A stretch of 64,000 bases of DNA, from the NCBI GenBank assembly GCA_963601185.1, contig CAVCEE010000004.1, forward strand, positions 78,419-142,418. Reading direction: 5' to 3'. Origin of the DNA: Limisoma sp963601185. Lineage in GTDB: Bacteria > Bacteroidota > Bacteroidia > Bacteroidales > Muribaculaceae. A program made the position numbers and the translations under genes. The notes below the pieces were generated by a model. That model was not told where the DNA came from, searched no databases, and saw only the letters and a list, made by a program, of their open reading frames with translations. Below, piece after piece: positions 52,335 to 61,020 of this stretch; positions within the stretch are counted from its first letter, which is position 1; each line of letters starts with the position of its first letter.

Positions 52335-53131
52335 TTCTCTATGTGTTCACTAAGCCATTTTAGTTCATCCTTTTCCTTCTTCGATAGCGATGCGTAGCCC
52401 GATATGCGCACCTTGTCGAGCAAGTCGTCGAGACGGTTTTCGTCAAATGCGCGGTGGCGTTGCAGCGGCGGCAGAACCACAGCCTTGCGGCGGACGGGGC
52501 GGCGCAGCAGTCCGCGCAGATGCGCAGTCATCACTAGCCCGGCGACGATGCCTCCGGTGTGGGCTGCGTGGGGGCAGAGCGATGCCGTGCTTGCCGGAGT
52601 GAGCAGCAGGGCGAAAGCCACGAAGAAGAGTGCTATCCATTTGATGGCTACCATACCGAAGAGCCACAGGTTGATGCGGTAGTCGGGACGCGTAGCCACG
52701 GCAGTGGCGGCGATTGCCATCACCGATGCCGACGAGCCGACGAGTCCAGCCGACGGCACAACCGATGCTACAGCCAGATAGGCAACCGCACCGGCGATAC
52801 CGCCGGCGATGTAGGTCACGGCAAACTGGCGGCTGCTCGCCATATCGAGGAATACGATGCTGAAGCAGTAGAGCCACAGCATATTGCCGAGGATGTGGAA
52901 GATGTCGAAATGCACAAACATATAGGAGAGCAACGTCCACGGATGCGTCGCCACCAGTTGCCACGACGGCGGTAGCATCAGTAACACGCTTGGGTCGGCA
53001 AAGCCGCAGATGCGTGCGGCAATGGCGATGAGGTGAATCACGACGAACACAGCCACATTCGCCAGAATGAAGCGTACCGCCACCGACTTGCCGCTGACGA
53101 AGTTGCGGATATTGCTAAAAGCCGCCGCCAT
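52331..53131 (-). CDS. Rhomboid intramembrane serine protease (second copy)
   Basis: A 266-residue membrane protease with six hydrophobic helices. The catalytic Ser lies in GLVGSSASVMAIAA (GxSx motif), and the His in CPHAAHTGGIVAGLVM. A soluble basic tail of about 60 residues follows, ending SKKEKDELKWLSEHIE. The serine motif departs from the usual GASG by having SSAS. It overlaps the first rhomboid gene by 17 nt and the EEP gene by 4 nt. Confidence 0.9.
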   Translation of the reverse strand: MAAAFSNIRNFVSGKSVAVRFILANVAVFVVIHLIAIAARICGFADPSVLLMLPPSWQLVATHPWTLLSYMFVHFDIFHILGNMLWLYCFSIVFLDMASSRQFAVTYIAGGIAGAVAYLAVASVVPSAGLVGSSASVMAIAATAVATRPDYRINLWLFGMVAIKWIALFFVAFALLLTPASTASLCPHAAHTGGIVAGLVMTAHLRGLLRRPVRRKAVVLPPLQRHRAFDENRLDDLLDKVRISGYASLSKKEKDELKWLSEHIEK

Positions 53132-53831
53132 TGCGAGTGATTATGCCTTTTTTCTTCCAGTAGAGTATCAGCAGGAAACCGAAGAACAGTCCGCCGAGGT
53201 GGGCGAAATGGGCAACGCCGCCCTGAATGCCGCTCACGCCAAACAGGAGTTCGAGCAGACCGTAGCCGATAACCATATATTTCGCCTTGATAGGCACAGG
53301 CACGAAAAACAGGTAGAGCGGCGCGTTGGGAAAGAACATACCGAATGCCAGCAGGATGCCGAACACTGCGCCCGATGCGCCCACCACGACATTCATGTCG
53401 AGATACTCCATCGTAGGGATTGTTATGCCGTTGGGAAATGCAACACCGTTGTAGTTGTCAACGATAGGTTGCAGATTGTAGGCAAGCACTGCCTCCTGCA
53501 CGAGGGCTGCGCCGATGCCACACACGAAGTAGTAGACAAGGAAGCGTTTCGACCCCATCACCTGCTCGAGGATGCGCCCGAACATATAGAGCGAGAACAT
53601 ATTGAAGAATATGTGGGCGATGCCGCTTGTGTCGTGCATAAACATATAGGTTACGAACTGTGCCGGATTGAAGTGAGGCGCACTGAAATAGTGCAGACCG
53701 AGATATTTCGACGCGTCAAATCCGAAAAAGTTGTCGAACACCGCCGTTACCACCCATATCAGCACGTTGACGATGAGCAGGTGGCGTGTAGCCGGCGGCA
53801 TAGCCTTGAGAAAATTATAGTTGCCGTTCAT
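53115..53831 (-). CDS. Rhomboid intramembrane serine protease (first copy)
   Basis: A 238-residue membrane protein with the classical rhomboid motifs: FMHDTSGIAHIFFNMFSLYMFG, the catalytic Ser in VVGASGAVFGILLAFG, and the catalytic His in VAHFAHLGGLFFGFLLI. It is a tandem paralogue of the next gene. Start 53831 lies 16 nt after the MBL gene. The overlap with the second rhomboid suggests coupled translation in fixed ratio. Confidence 0.94.
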   Translation of the reverse strand: MNGNYNFLKAMPPATRHLLIVNVLIWVVTAVFDNFFGFDASKYLGLHYFSAPHFNPAQFVTYMFMHDTSGIAHIFFNMFSLYMFGRILEQVMGSKRFLVYYFVCGIGAALVQEAVLAYNLQPIVDNYNGVAFPNGITIPTMEYLDMNVVVGASGAVFGILLAFGMFFPNAPLYLFFVPVPIKAKYMVIGYGLLELLFGVSGIQGGVAHFAHLGGLFFGFLLILYWKKKGIITRNGGGF

Positions 53832-53847
53832 ATAAATGATTTTCTAA

Positions 53848-54861
53848 TTACTTCAGGTTGACGTAGAACTTGAAGCACCGGGTTGCGTCGTAGCGCGGAA
53901 GCACCGTCAGTTGCACGTCCTTTGTCCTGTCGACAAGCGAGTCTGTGCCTTCGCCGACGGAGAATCCCGCCTCTTCGATGGCGGTTGCCACGCAGTGGCG
54001 CGCAATCTCGGGCGTGTTGTTGTCTTTGCTTAAATGGCAAAGATACACATATTTCAGCCGCTTTGTGCAAATTTCCTTCAGAAAAGCAGCAGTGTCGGCA
54101 TTGTCCATGTGGCCGTTGGCGGCACGGATGCGGCTTTTCAGATATTCGGGGTATGTGCCGTCGGTGAGCATACGGTCGTCGTAGTTGCTCTCAATCACCA
54201 GATAGTCAGCCTCCGACATATAGTGGCGCGCACGGTCGGTGACGCTACCGAGGTCGGTGGCAAGCACAAACCGGGCGTCGCCGTAGGCCACCGAGAAGCC
54301 GGAGTTGCAACTGCCGTCGTGGGGCACCTCGAAGGCTGTGAGCGTAAAGTCGCCCACCTTAAACGGTATCTCCTTGTAGATGGGGTGATGGTAGTCCTTG
54401 ATGCGGCGCGAGATGTTGTGGCGGCGCAGTATGCCGTTGAGCACCCGGTTGGTGCAGAATAGTGCCATCGTCTTGTAGCGGCGCAGGAAGGTGTAGGCAT
54501 AGCGGATGTGGTCGCCGTGGTCGTGGGTGAGGCAGATGCCGAGGATTGACTCCGGGCGGATGCTGTTGCGCTCCAGTTCAGCCACCACCTGCTTCATATC
54601 GATGCCAGCGTCGATAAGGATGCCGCCGTGCTCGTTGCCTATATAGGAGCAGTTGCCGCTGCTGCCGCTGCCGAAACTGATGTAGCGGAAACTGCCCGTG
54701 TCGTTGGTCAGTGCCAGCGGTTGCTCAAGTTCCGATACCGGTTGGGGGGTGGTGCGGCGAGTGTCGACACCGCCGGAAAAGACTTCAGCGCCTTCCTCGT
54801 CGTCGAAGAGCGAGCCCTGCTGATAGGGCGAATGCTGCTTGGATTTTCTTGTCTTATACAT
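53848..54861 (-). CDS. MBL-fold metallohydrolase (YycJ/WalJ-like)
   Basis: A 337-residue metallo-beta-lactamase-fold hydrolase. After a basic, low-complexity N-terminus, SFGSGSSGNCSYIGNEHGGILIDAGIDMKQVV begins the fold and LTHDHGDHIRYAYTF gives the metal-binding HxHxDH motif. Later metal ligands are in FEVPHDGSC, and VLATDLG; the end VYLCHLSKDNNTPEIAR holds the last His. Members of this group act as DNA 5'-3' exonucleases or in cell-wall regulation; the substrate here is unknown. ATG at 54861 is chosen because the frame further upstream is a shadow of the methyltransferase gene. The gap to that gene is 11 nt. Confidence 0.9.
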   Translation of the reverse strand: MYKTRKSKQHSPYQQGSLFDDEEGAEVFSGGVDTRRTTPQPVSELEQPLALTNDTGSFRYISFGSGSSGNCSYIGNEHGGILIDAGIDMKQVVAELERNSIRPESILGICLTHDHGDHIRYAYTFLRRYKTMALFCTNRVLNGILRRHNISRRIKDYHHPIYKEIPFKVGDFTLTAFEVPHDGSCNSGFSVAYGDARFVLATDLGSVTDRARHYMSEADYLVIESNYDDRMLTDGTYPEYLKSRIRAANGHMDNADTAAFLKEICTKRLKYVYLCHLSKDNNTPEIARHCVATAIEEAGFSVGEGTDSLVDRTKDVQLTVLPRYDATRCFKFYVNLK

Positions 54862-54872
54862 CTCTTCGGCGG

Positions 54873-55574
54873 TTATCTGTAAAGCAGGAATATTGCGGGA
54901 CGCTTGTCGTAGTTGTAGGAGGCTTTCGCCCATTCGCGTACGGGGCGCGTGGTGATGTCCTCCGTTGCGCCGGTCACGTCGCACGCCACGCACAGCAACA
55001 AATCGCCGCGCAACTGCGAGGCGAGTTCCGCCACGAGGCGGTTGTTGCGGTAGGGGGTCTCGATGAAAATCTGTGTCTGCCCGGCAGCGATGTTGCGCTC
55101 CATTTCGTGGAACTTCTTCTGCCGTTTGGCGGCATCGATTGGCAGATAGCCCTGAAAGGCGAAACTCTGGCCGTTGAAGCCCGATGCCATAAGCGACATC
55201 AGAATGCTCGACGGTCCTACCAGCGGCACTACCTTGAGGTGGCGGCGTTGCGCCATAGCAACCACGTCGGCTCCCGGGTCGGCGATGGCAGGGCAGCCCG
55301 CCTCCGAAATCACGCCCATAGCATGACCTTCGACAAGAGGGTTGAGATAGTCGCCAATCTCCTCCACGCGTGTATGCTCGTCGAGAGTGTAGAAAGTAAG
55401 TTCGTCGATGTTGATTGTGCGGTCGCACTTTTTGAGAAACCGCCGCGCAGAGCGTACGTTTTCCACAATGAAATATTTTATCTCCCTCACAATCTGAAGA
55501 TTGTAGGCAGGGAGCACTTTGTCCAACGGCTCATCACTGAGCATGACAGGGATCAAATAAAGGGCAGTCTCCAT
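54873..55574 (-). CDS. SAM-dependent methyltransferase, tetrapyrrole-methylase (RsmI-like) family
   Basis: A 233-residue relative of RsmI at 22.8 kb. The pattern is similar (ALYLIPVMLSD, VISEAGCPAIADPG, VPLVGPSSILMSLMASG, and IFIETPYRNN), but the opening lacks RsmI's TPIGNL motif and AEDTR is replaced by VENVRSARRFL. It may modify another rRNA or tRNA site, as in some two-copy genomes. A GAxCP/DPG loop for SAM is present. ATG at 55574 is preferred to a TTG four codons earlier. Leads a six-gene operon. TAATTTTG on the minus strand (55591-55584) ends 10 nt upstream of the ATG. Confidence 0.87.
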   Translation of the reverse strand: METALYLIPVMLSDEPLDKVLPAYNLQIVREIKYFIVENVRSARRFLKKCDRTINIDELTFYTLDEHTRVEEIGDYLNPLVEGHAMGVISEAGCPAIADPGADVVAMAQRRHLKVVPLVGPSSILMSLMASGFNGQSFAFQGYLPIDAAKRQKKFHEMERNIAAGQTQIFIETPYRNNRLVAELASQLRGDLLLCVACDVTGATEDITTRPVREWAKASYNYDKRPAIFLLYR

Positions 55575-55624
55575 ATCAAAATTCAAAATTACGAAAAAAT
55601 AGTGGAACGGCGGACATCTTGGCG

Positions 55625-55664
55625 AAAAAAGCGGCGGCCCGAAGCATCACGCTCAGGGCCGCCT
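55625..55664 (-). terminator. Intrinsic terminator of the fimbrial-like operon
   Basis: GGCGGCCC (55633-55640) pairs with GGGCCGCC (55656-55663) around a loop with a small inner stem. On the minus strand a T6 run follows, 45 nt after the stop codon. Confidence 0.88.
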
Positions 55665-55709
55665 GAATTTTAGTAAAAATAGCCAAATATAATATATAGG
55701 GAGAATATA

Positions 55710-58700
55710 TTATCTAACATAAGCCTTTTCGGTGCGGATTGATCCGTCGGAAAGGGTTGCGCTGACCACATAAACGCCAGCCGTGAGTTGGAAATCGGCT
55801 TGGATGCGTCCGTCGGTCTGCTCGGCAGCCATAAGTCGGCCCGATGTGTCGTAGACCGATACGGTCATCATCGTTTCCGGCTGGGATGCCTTCACGGTGA
55901 GCATGCCGCACTCCGGCGAGTAGCACTTTACGGTGCATTGGTCAGCCACGTCGGTGTTGACCGAGCCGTTGACATCGGTGTCGGTGATGAAGTAGCGGCC
56001 GTGGGCGTTGCCTTCCACCTCAATGGTCTCGCCGTCCTCGATGCGCTTGCTTGTGCGTGTGAGAGCGTCATAGAGGTAGAGGTCGGTAGGGATGCCGCGG
56101 CGGCTGACGGTGAGTTGCACTGTGCCTTGGCACGATGCAACGCCTACTGGCAGCCAGTCGATGCGGTCGGTGTTGTTTATGCTCACTGCCTTGCTCGATG
56201 CCACGGTGTAGACCATCGGAGTGTTGTCGAGGTGGCTATCGAGGATTTCCACGTCCTCACTGTCCACATAGTCGTTGCTTGCCGTAGGGCGGCAGTTGAC
56301 TGTTGCCGTGCTCTCACGGTCGCCGGTGGAGGCGGTGATGGTGAGTGTCCCGGTGTCGACACTGTTGCTCGTCGTGCTTGCGCCCGAGATCCAACGCTCT
56401 GTCAGAATGTCGGGGCTGAAGTTTATGATGCCCGGTGTTTCACCGTCCTTCAGTTTCACGATGAAGGCGTTCATCGGGGTGATGAGCACATCGTTCTTCT
56501 TGTAGTCGGCATCGCCCTCGTCGGGCACTGCGCAGCCGGTGAGTGTACCGTTTTTCATTATCCACACCTTGCGCTCCAACGCCTCGTTGTCGTTGATGAA
56601 CCCATACATACTAATGGTCGACGAGAACGGGTTGCCCACGAGGAAGTAGCGGTTGCTGGTGTTGTCCTGCGTGAGCCGGTACTGCAAGGTCGTCGATGCC
56701 TTCGGCTCAACGATGAAGCGGTTGCAACTGTCCTTGGCGAGTGTCTCCGAAGTGCGCATCGTGCCGTCGGGAGCGTAGTAGGTGTAACTTGTGTCGGCCT
56801 TTGGCAGACGCATCAGTGCTGTGCCGCCGGTGTTGAAGAAATAGTCGTCGCCCACCTTGACCGCGATACCGCCGACACCGGCGTTGCCAGTGCTGCCGAA
56901 GTCGTAGGTCACGTCGTTGAACGAGTGGCTCCATTGCTGCGAAGCGGCGCTGATGCCCTCGTCGAGAACGATGTCGGTGCCCGAATAGTCGTAGGCTTTG
57001 ATGGTAGAGCCGTCGGCGAGCACTTCGTTGTAACTCTTGTCCCACGCACGCTGGTAGACTGGCAGGGTGATGCGGTCGTTGAGCGTGGTGCTGTAGGTTA
57101 TGGGCTTGAATGCCTCTGTGGTCTGCTGTCCGTTGGACTTAGGTGCATATAGGTCGCCGCTGTAGGTGTTTTTGAGCGGTGAGGATGCGAGATTCCAATT
57201 GCCTGCCTTGAACTCGCGGTCTGCCCACGCCTTGTTGTAGACGAGGTAGTTCTGGTAGAGCACCTCGCCCTCCGGCTTCAGGTAAATCTCGTCGCAGGTG
57301 TTGCCGTAGAAACGCTCGCAACTGAAGTTGCCCGCACCGTCGTTTGAGCCATCGGCAGTGTCGTAGCGCCAACTGCACATAAGGTCATACTGTATGTAGG
57401 TCGTTGCCTCGCCCTTGATGTTGGACAGGTTGGTGGCGATGCCGTTGGCAGCGTTGTAGAGGATTGAAGTCAGGTAAGGGTAGACGCCGCCGCTCTGCGT
57501 AGGAATCACAACCTTGGAGAACTTCATCGGCACGTAGCAGCCGTCGGTGCGGTAGTCGGTGTAGACGGTCTTGTAGAGTTCGTCTTTCGAACTGCGGGTC
57601 CAGTTGTTGTCGTTGTTCCAGTTCGGGTTGTTGGTTGATGTGTTGTACGAGTTCCAAGTGAGGTACTCCGGCACGATAAGGAAGCGGAGGGTCGACTCTC
57701 CCGGACAGGCAACCACGCCGCCCGAAGATGATGACGAATCCTTATAGGCTGCGTTGAAGGTGAGCGTAAGGTCGTACCAGTAGCCCTCGTTCATATTGCC
57801 GGCTTCGGTGCCGATGAAACTGAGGTTGATGTTGTCGCCCGACTTGATAGTGCCTGAGTTGGTCACAGTCGCCACTTGGTGCCGCTCCGACATATCCCAC
57901 GATGGGTCGTTGGTGTCGGTGACGTAGACTGCGCCTGTCGACACTTTCTGCACGCCGGTGTAGGTGTGGTTGTCGTCGTAGTAGGTAACAGAGTGTACCG
58001 GCACGTCGACGGTGAGTGAGCCACCATTGGTGAGCGCATTGAGTTGCGGCTTGCCGATGCGCAGTTTGCGGTTAGGCTCGTCGGTAGGGTAGGTCACGTT
58101 GGCAAAGCCGAAGACCACCGTTGGACCGGCATTGCTGAGACGGAAAGTGAAGACGAGTGCCGTAGGGCAAATCTCGTAGGTGATGCCGCCCACGGTTGTG
58201 GAGGTGGCAATAGGTATGGCGTAGACCTTGAACGTGCCTGAATTGTCCTCGAAACCGTCAAATTCCGGCATCTTCGACGATGCGTTGAGGCTCAGGAAGC
58301 CTTTTGTGCGGATGAAATAGTTGAGCACGCTACGGTCGTCGCTGGTAAACACTCCCGATGCGTTCTGGATACCGGTCGCGGTAGGGTAGACCGTGCGGAA
58401 GTGGTTGAGTGCGGTGGACAACTTGATGCTGTTGTACTCTGCATCGTTGAAACTTGTGCTATAGTCGGTGTCGCAGAACCAGTCGAAACTGATGCCACTG
58501 AATGTCACCGTACCGCCGTTGACCGGGTCGATGGTCTGGATTTTGGCTGTGACGTCGTAACTGTCCACTGAACCGCTGCTGCAGTCAATGTGTATGTCGG
58601 TGGCAATCTTGCCGTTGGCGTCGGTCACCGTAGATGTTTGCTTCGCGATGACGTAGATTTCGGAGTAGCAGGTGCAAACATCGTTTGGCGTGCCCCACTG

Positions 58701-61016
58701 TGTCGGGTTGCCGTCGGCATCAGGGACTGATACGGAAACATAGTATTTTACGTTTTCCTCAAGGTCGAAATGACGGTTGGCAAGCACCAGCGAGATGTTG
58801 CCGTACTGGTCCTTCTCGAAGCGTTTCTGGTCAGGACCGCCGTCCTTTTCGCCCATCTCCATCGAAGCGTCGTAGGCTGCTGGGAGGTCGATGACACCGT
58901 AGTCCTCCACATCGTCGTCATCGTCGTAGTCAAACTTCAGTGGAGTGCCGTCGGCCTTGCAGATGCGGTAGAAGAGTTGGTTGTTGATGGGTGCCAGCGC
59001 CAACAGACTCTCATAGTCGCCGCGGAGTTTGAATCGGATGTTGTTGAGCACCGCCGTGCCGTCCTCGTCGGGACACATCGGCACGTCCTGGATAACGTCG
59101 ATCTTGGCGTTGCGCATATAAATGTGAATGTCGTCGACGCAGTAGTCGGCACCGTTGGTGTTAGTACACATATTGTCGATGGACAAGCGGAACTTGCTGT
59201 ACTTAGCCACATTGTCGACAGCGCTGATGGTCACCTGTCCGTAGATCTGGAACCAAGTGTCGCGTTTGTCGCCAGAGGTGTTGTTGTTGCGGAGGTTACC
59301 CGAGGAGAACGACTGGATGAGGTGGCCGTTGCCCTTGGTGTCGAGTCCATAGAGGCGGAACATCACCTGCGGATGCTCCGTACCCGACGTTACGTTGGCG
59401 ATGTAGCCCTCGAAGATCAGACGCGTGCCCGTACACAGGTTGCCGCTGAAGTCGACCGACACCACGCGACGCGCTTCGTCGGAGGCATCGAAGTACATGT
59501 AGTAGCCCCATTTGTTGCCGTTGGTGTTGATGTAGGTGCGGTCGTAGACCGGGATGTTGCGCCACCATTTGTAGCCTTGGCTGCTGGTCGAGATGCCAGT
59601 GAGGTTGCTCGATTTGACAACGTGGTACTCGCCGTGGATTGGCGAGTTGTTACCGCCCCAGCCGTAACGCTCCTTGCTGACGAGCGACGGATAGACGAAG
59701 CCGTAGCCGCAGTTGGTCATCTCCAGAGGTAGCGGTGCCATATTGTCGATGCCGTTGGTCGGTGCCACGTCGGTCTGCTTGTCGCTGATGTTGTCGAAGT
59801 CTATGCACGTCACCTCGTATTTACGGTAGTTGTTCTCGATGTAGGAGTCGGAGCGGTAGCCGAGGGTGCGCTCATCGTCCATAAGGGGATAGGTGTTTTT
59901 AAACCAAATCTTGTAGTTTGCCACCGGGCATTTACTTGTGCCGTTGACAAGGTATGCCACCACGTAAACGTAGTCGCCGATGGCAATCGACGGTGCTGTG
60001 GTGGAGTTGCCGTTGAGGTCCTTCCATCGGCCTGTGGAGGTGCAGCCGAGCACGCTCACCGACTGGAACACCGATGTGGTGGCATTGGCATTGAGAGTGG
60101 TCCACTTGGTCTTTGTGGAGTCGTATGCGCGCCACTCCACGCCTGTGGCCTGCTTGACTGTGGTGTTGTCGAAATGCTCGTCGTAGATGGCGTAGGTGCT
60201 TGCCTGCGCATCGGGGTAATAGAGGTGGTGGTTCTCCGTGTAGGATGCCACCATCGGGTGGAAGTAGTAATGGCTCACCGAGATGAGGTTCAGACGGATG
60301 TTCATCGGCGAACTCGACAGACGTGCGCCGAAGTCGATTGTGCGGTTGTCCTCATAGGTGAGGCTGGTTACGTCGTGTCCGGTGACGGAGTCCATAATGT
60401 CGTTGGCGAGTTTGGCTGCCGGCAGGATGTGGTAGATGAACCGTACGGACAGCGTAGGCTCGTGCTCAGGATAGGTGGCGGTGGTGTAGTCCACGAATCG
60501 GCTAACGTCACAGGCGATGGTCTCGCCTTCCCAGTCGCTGCTCTCAGAGCCTGTAGGCGGCACGTAAATCGCACCGATATTGCTGTGGGTAGGGTTTGCA
60601 CCGATGTCGTAGGCGAAGAATCCCTTGCTTACGAGTTTTCCGTTCTCAGTGGCATAGATGGCCTTCAGTTTTGAGCCGTTGGCGGTGAGGTTGACTGCCA
60701 CGCAGTCGGTGTTGTAGTCATACCAGCGGATCCATCCGCGCGGCTCCATGTCGCCACCTCTGGTGGTGTAGTTCTCAAACGGGAGGTTAAGGGTAATGTT
60801 GCTGCGGTTGGCATCTACATAGTAGTAATAATGCACCTCAGGGCATTTTTGATAGCCCTTGGAGTTGAAAGCATTGGCCTGGTCCTCGGCATACGCCTCG
60901 CCGTAGTAGTGGGCAAAGGTTGCGTTGGTGTCGGTGTCGATGGCAAGGGCGTTGCCTGCCGACAGAATTGCTGCCGCAGTAAAGAAAATATGCAGTAAAC
61001 GATTGATCTTTTTCAT
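55710..61016 (-). CDS. 1768-residue T9SS-exported surface protein (putative tip adhesin)
   Basis: A very large exported protein. A signal peptide (MKKINRLLHIFFTAAAILSAGNALA) is followed by strand-rich domains. Residues about 530-640 look like a carbohydrate-binding-type jelly roll (TWFQIYGQVTISAV, then FRLSIDNM and YCVDDIHIYMRNAK). An acidic DDDDD loop near 695 may bind calcium. Tyr/Thr/Asn-rich segments follow. The last 80 residues look like a T9SS sorting domain (MTVSVYDTSGRLMAAEQTDG, then FQLTAGVYVVSATLSDG and a basic end). The gene is 4 nt after two Mfa1-family lipoproteins, so it fits the place of a fimbrial tip protein. In Porphyromonas Mfa5 is a large T9SS-exported tip subunit; no sequence similarity to Mfa5 is claimed. 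It is last in the operon. Confidence 0.8.
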   Translation of the reverse strand: MKKINRLLHIFFTAAAILSAGNALAIDTDTNATFAHYYGEAYAEDQANAFNSKGYQKCPEVHYYYYVDANRSNITLNLPFENYTTRGGDMEPRGWIRWYDYNTDCVAVNLTANGSKLKAIYATENGKLVSKGFFAYDIGANPTHSNIGAIYVPPTGSESSDWEGETIACDVSRFVDYTTATYPEHEPTLSVRFIYHILPAAKLANDIMDSVTGHDVTSLTYEDNRTIDFGARLSSSPMNIRLNLISVSHYYFHPMVASYTENHHLYYPDAQASTYAIYDEHFDNTTVKQATGVEWRAYDSTKTKWTTLNANATTSVFQSVSVLGCTSTGRWKDLNGNSTTAPSIAIGDYVYVVAYLVNGTSKCPVANYKIWFKNTYPLMDDERTLGYRSDSYIENNYRKYEVTCIDFDNISDKQTDVAPTNGIDNMAPLPLEMTNCGYGFVYPSLVSKERYGWGGNNSPIHGEYHVVKSSNLTGISTSSQGYKWWRNIPVYDRTYINTNGNKWGYYMYFDASDEARRVVSVDFSGNLCTGTRLIFEGYIANVTSGTEHPQVMFRLYGLDTKGNGHLIQSFSSGNLRNNNTSGDKRDTWFQIYGQVTISAVDNVAKYSKFRLSIDNMCTNTNGADYCVDDIHIYMRNAKIDVIQDVPMCPDEDGTAVLNNIRFKLRGDYESLLALAPINNQLFYRICKADGTPLKFDYDDDDDVEDYGVIDLPAAYDASMEMGEKDGGPDQKRFEKDQYGNISLVLANRHFDLEENVKYYVSVSVPDADGNPTQWGTPNDVCTCYSEIYVIAKQTSTVTDANGKIATDIHIDCSSGSVDSYDVTAKIQTIDPVNGGTVTFSGISFDWFCDTDYSTSFNDAEYNSIKLSTALNHFRTVYPTATGIQNASGVFTSDDRSVLNYFIRTKGFLSLNASSKMPEFDGFEDNSGTFKVYAIPIATSTTVGGITYEICPTALVFTFRLSNAGPTVVFGFANVTYPTDEPNRKLRIGKPQLNALTNGGSLTVDVPVHSVTYYDDNHTYTGVQKVSTGAVYVTDTNDPSWDMSERHQVATVTNSGTIKSGDNINLSFIGTEAGNMNEGYWYDLTLTFNAAYKDSSSSSGGVVACPGESTLRFLIVPEYLTWNSYNTSTNNPNWNNDNNWTRSSKDELYKTVYTDYRTDGCYVPMKFSKVVIPTQSGGVYPYLTSILYNAANGIATNLSNIKGEATTYIQYDLMCSWRYDTADGSNDGAGNFSCERFYGNTCDEIYLKPEGEVLYQNYLVYNKAWADREFKAGNWNLASSPLKNTYSGDLYAPKSNGQQTTEAFKPITYSTTLNDRITLPVYQRAWDKSYNEVLADGSTIKAYDYSGTDIVLDEGISAASQQWSHSFNDVTYDFGSTGNAGVGGIAVKVGDDYFFNTGGTALMRLPKADTSYTYYAPDGTMRTSETLAKDSCNRFIVEPKASTTLQYRLTQDNTSNRYFLVGNPFSSTISMYGFINDNEALERKVWIMKNGTLTGCAVPDEGDADYKKNDVLITPMNAFIVKLKDGETPGIINFSPDILTERWISGASTTSNSVDTGTLTITASTGDRESTATVNCRPTASNDYVDSEDVEILDSHLDNTPMVYTVASSKAVSINNTDRIDWLPVGVASCQGTVQLTVSRRGIPTDLYLYDALTRTSKRIEDGETIEVEGNAHGRYFITDTDVNGSVNTDVADQCTVKCYSPECGMLTVKASQPETMMTVSVYDTSGRLMAAEQTDGRIQADFQLTAGVYVVSATLSDGSIRTEKAYVR

Positions 61017-61020
61017 ATCG

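Noticed and set aside
54862..55428. N-terminal extension of the MBL hydrolase reading frame
   Set aside because: It overlaps the methyltransferase gene and is Arg/Gly/Ser-rich without fold; the family start is at 54861.
55788..57152. 454-codon open frame antisense to the 1768-residue protein
   Set aside because: No promoter, signal or recognisable motif; Val/His-rich composition is typical of shadows in this GC-rich third-position context.
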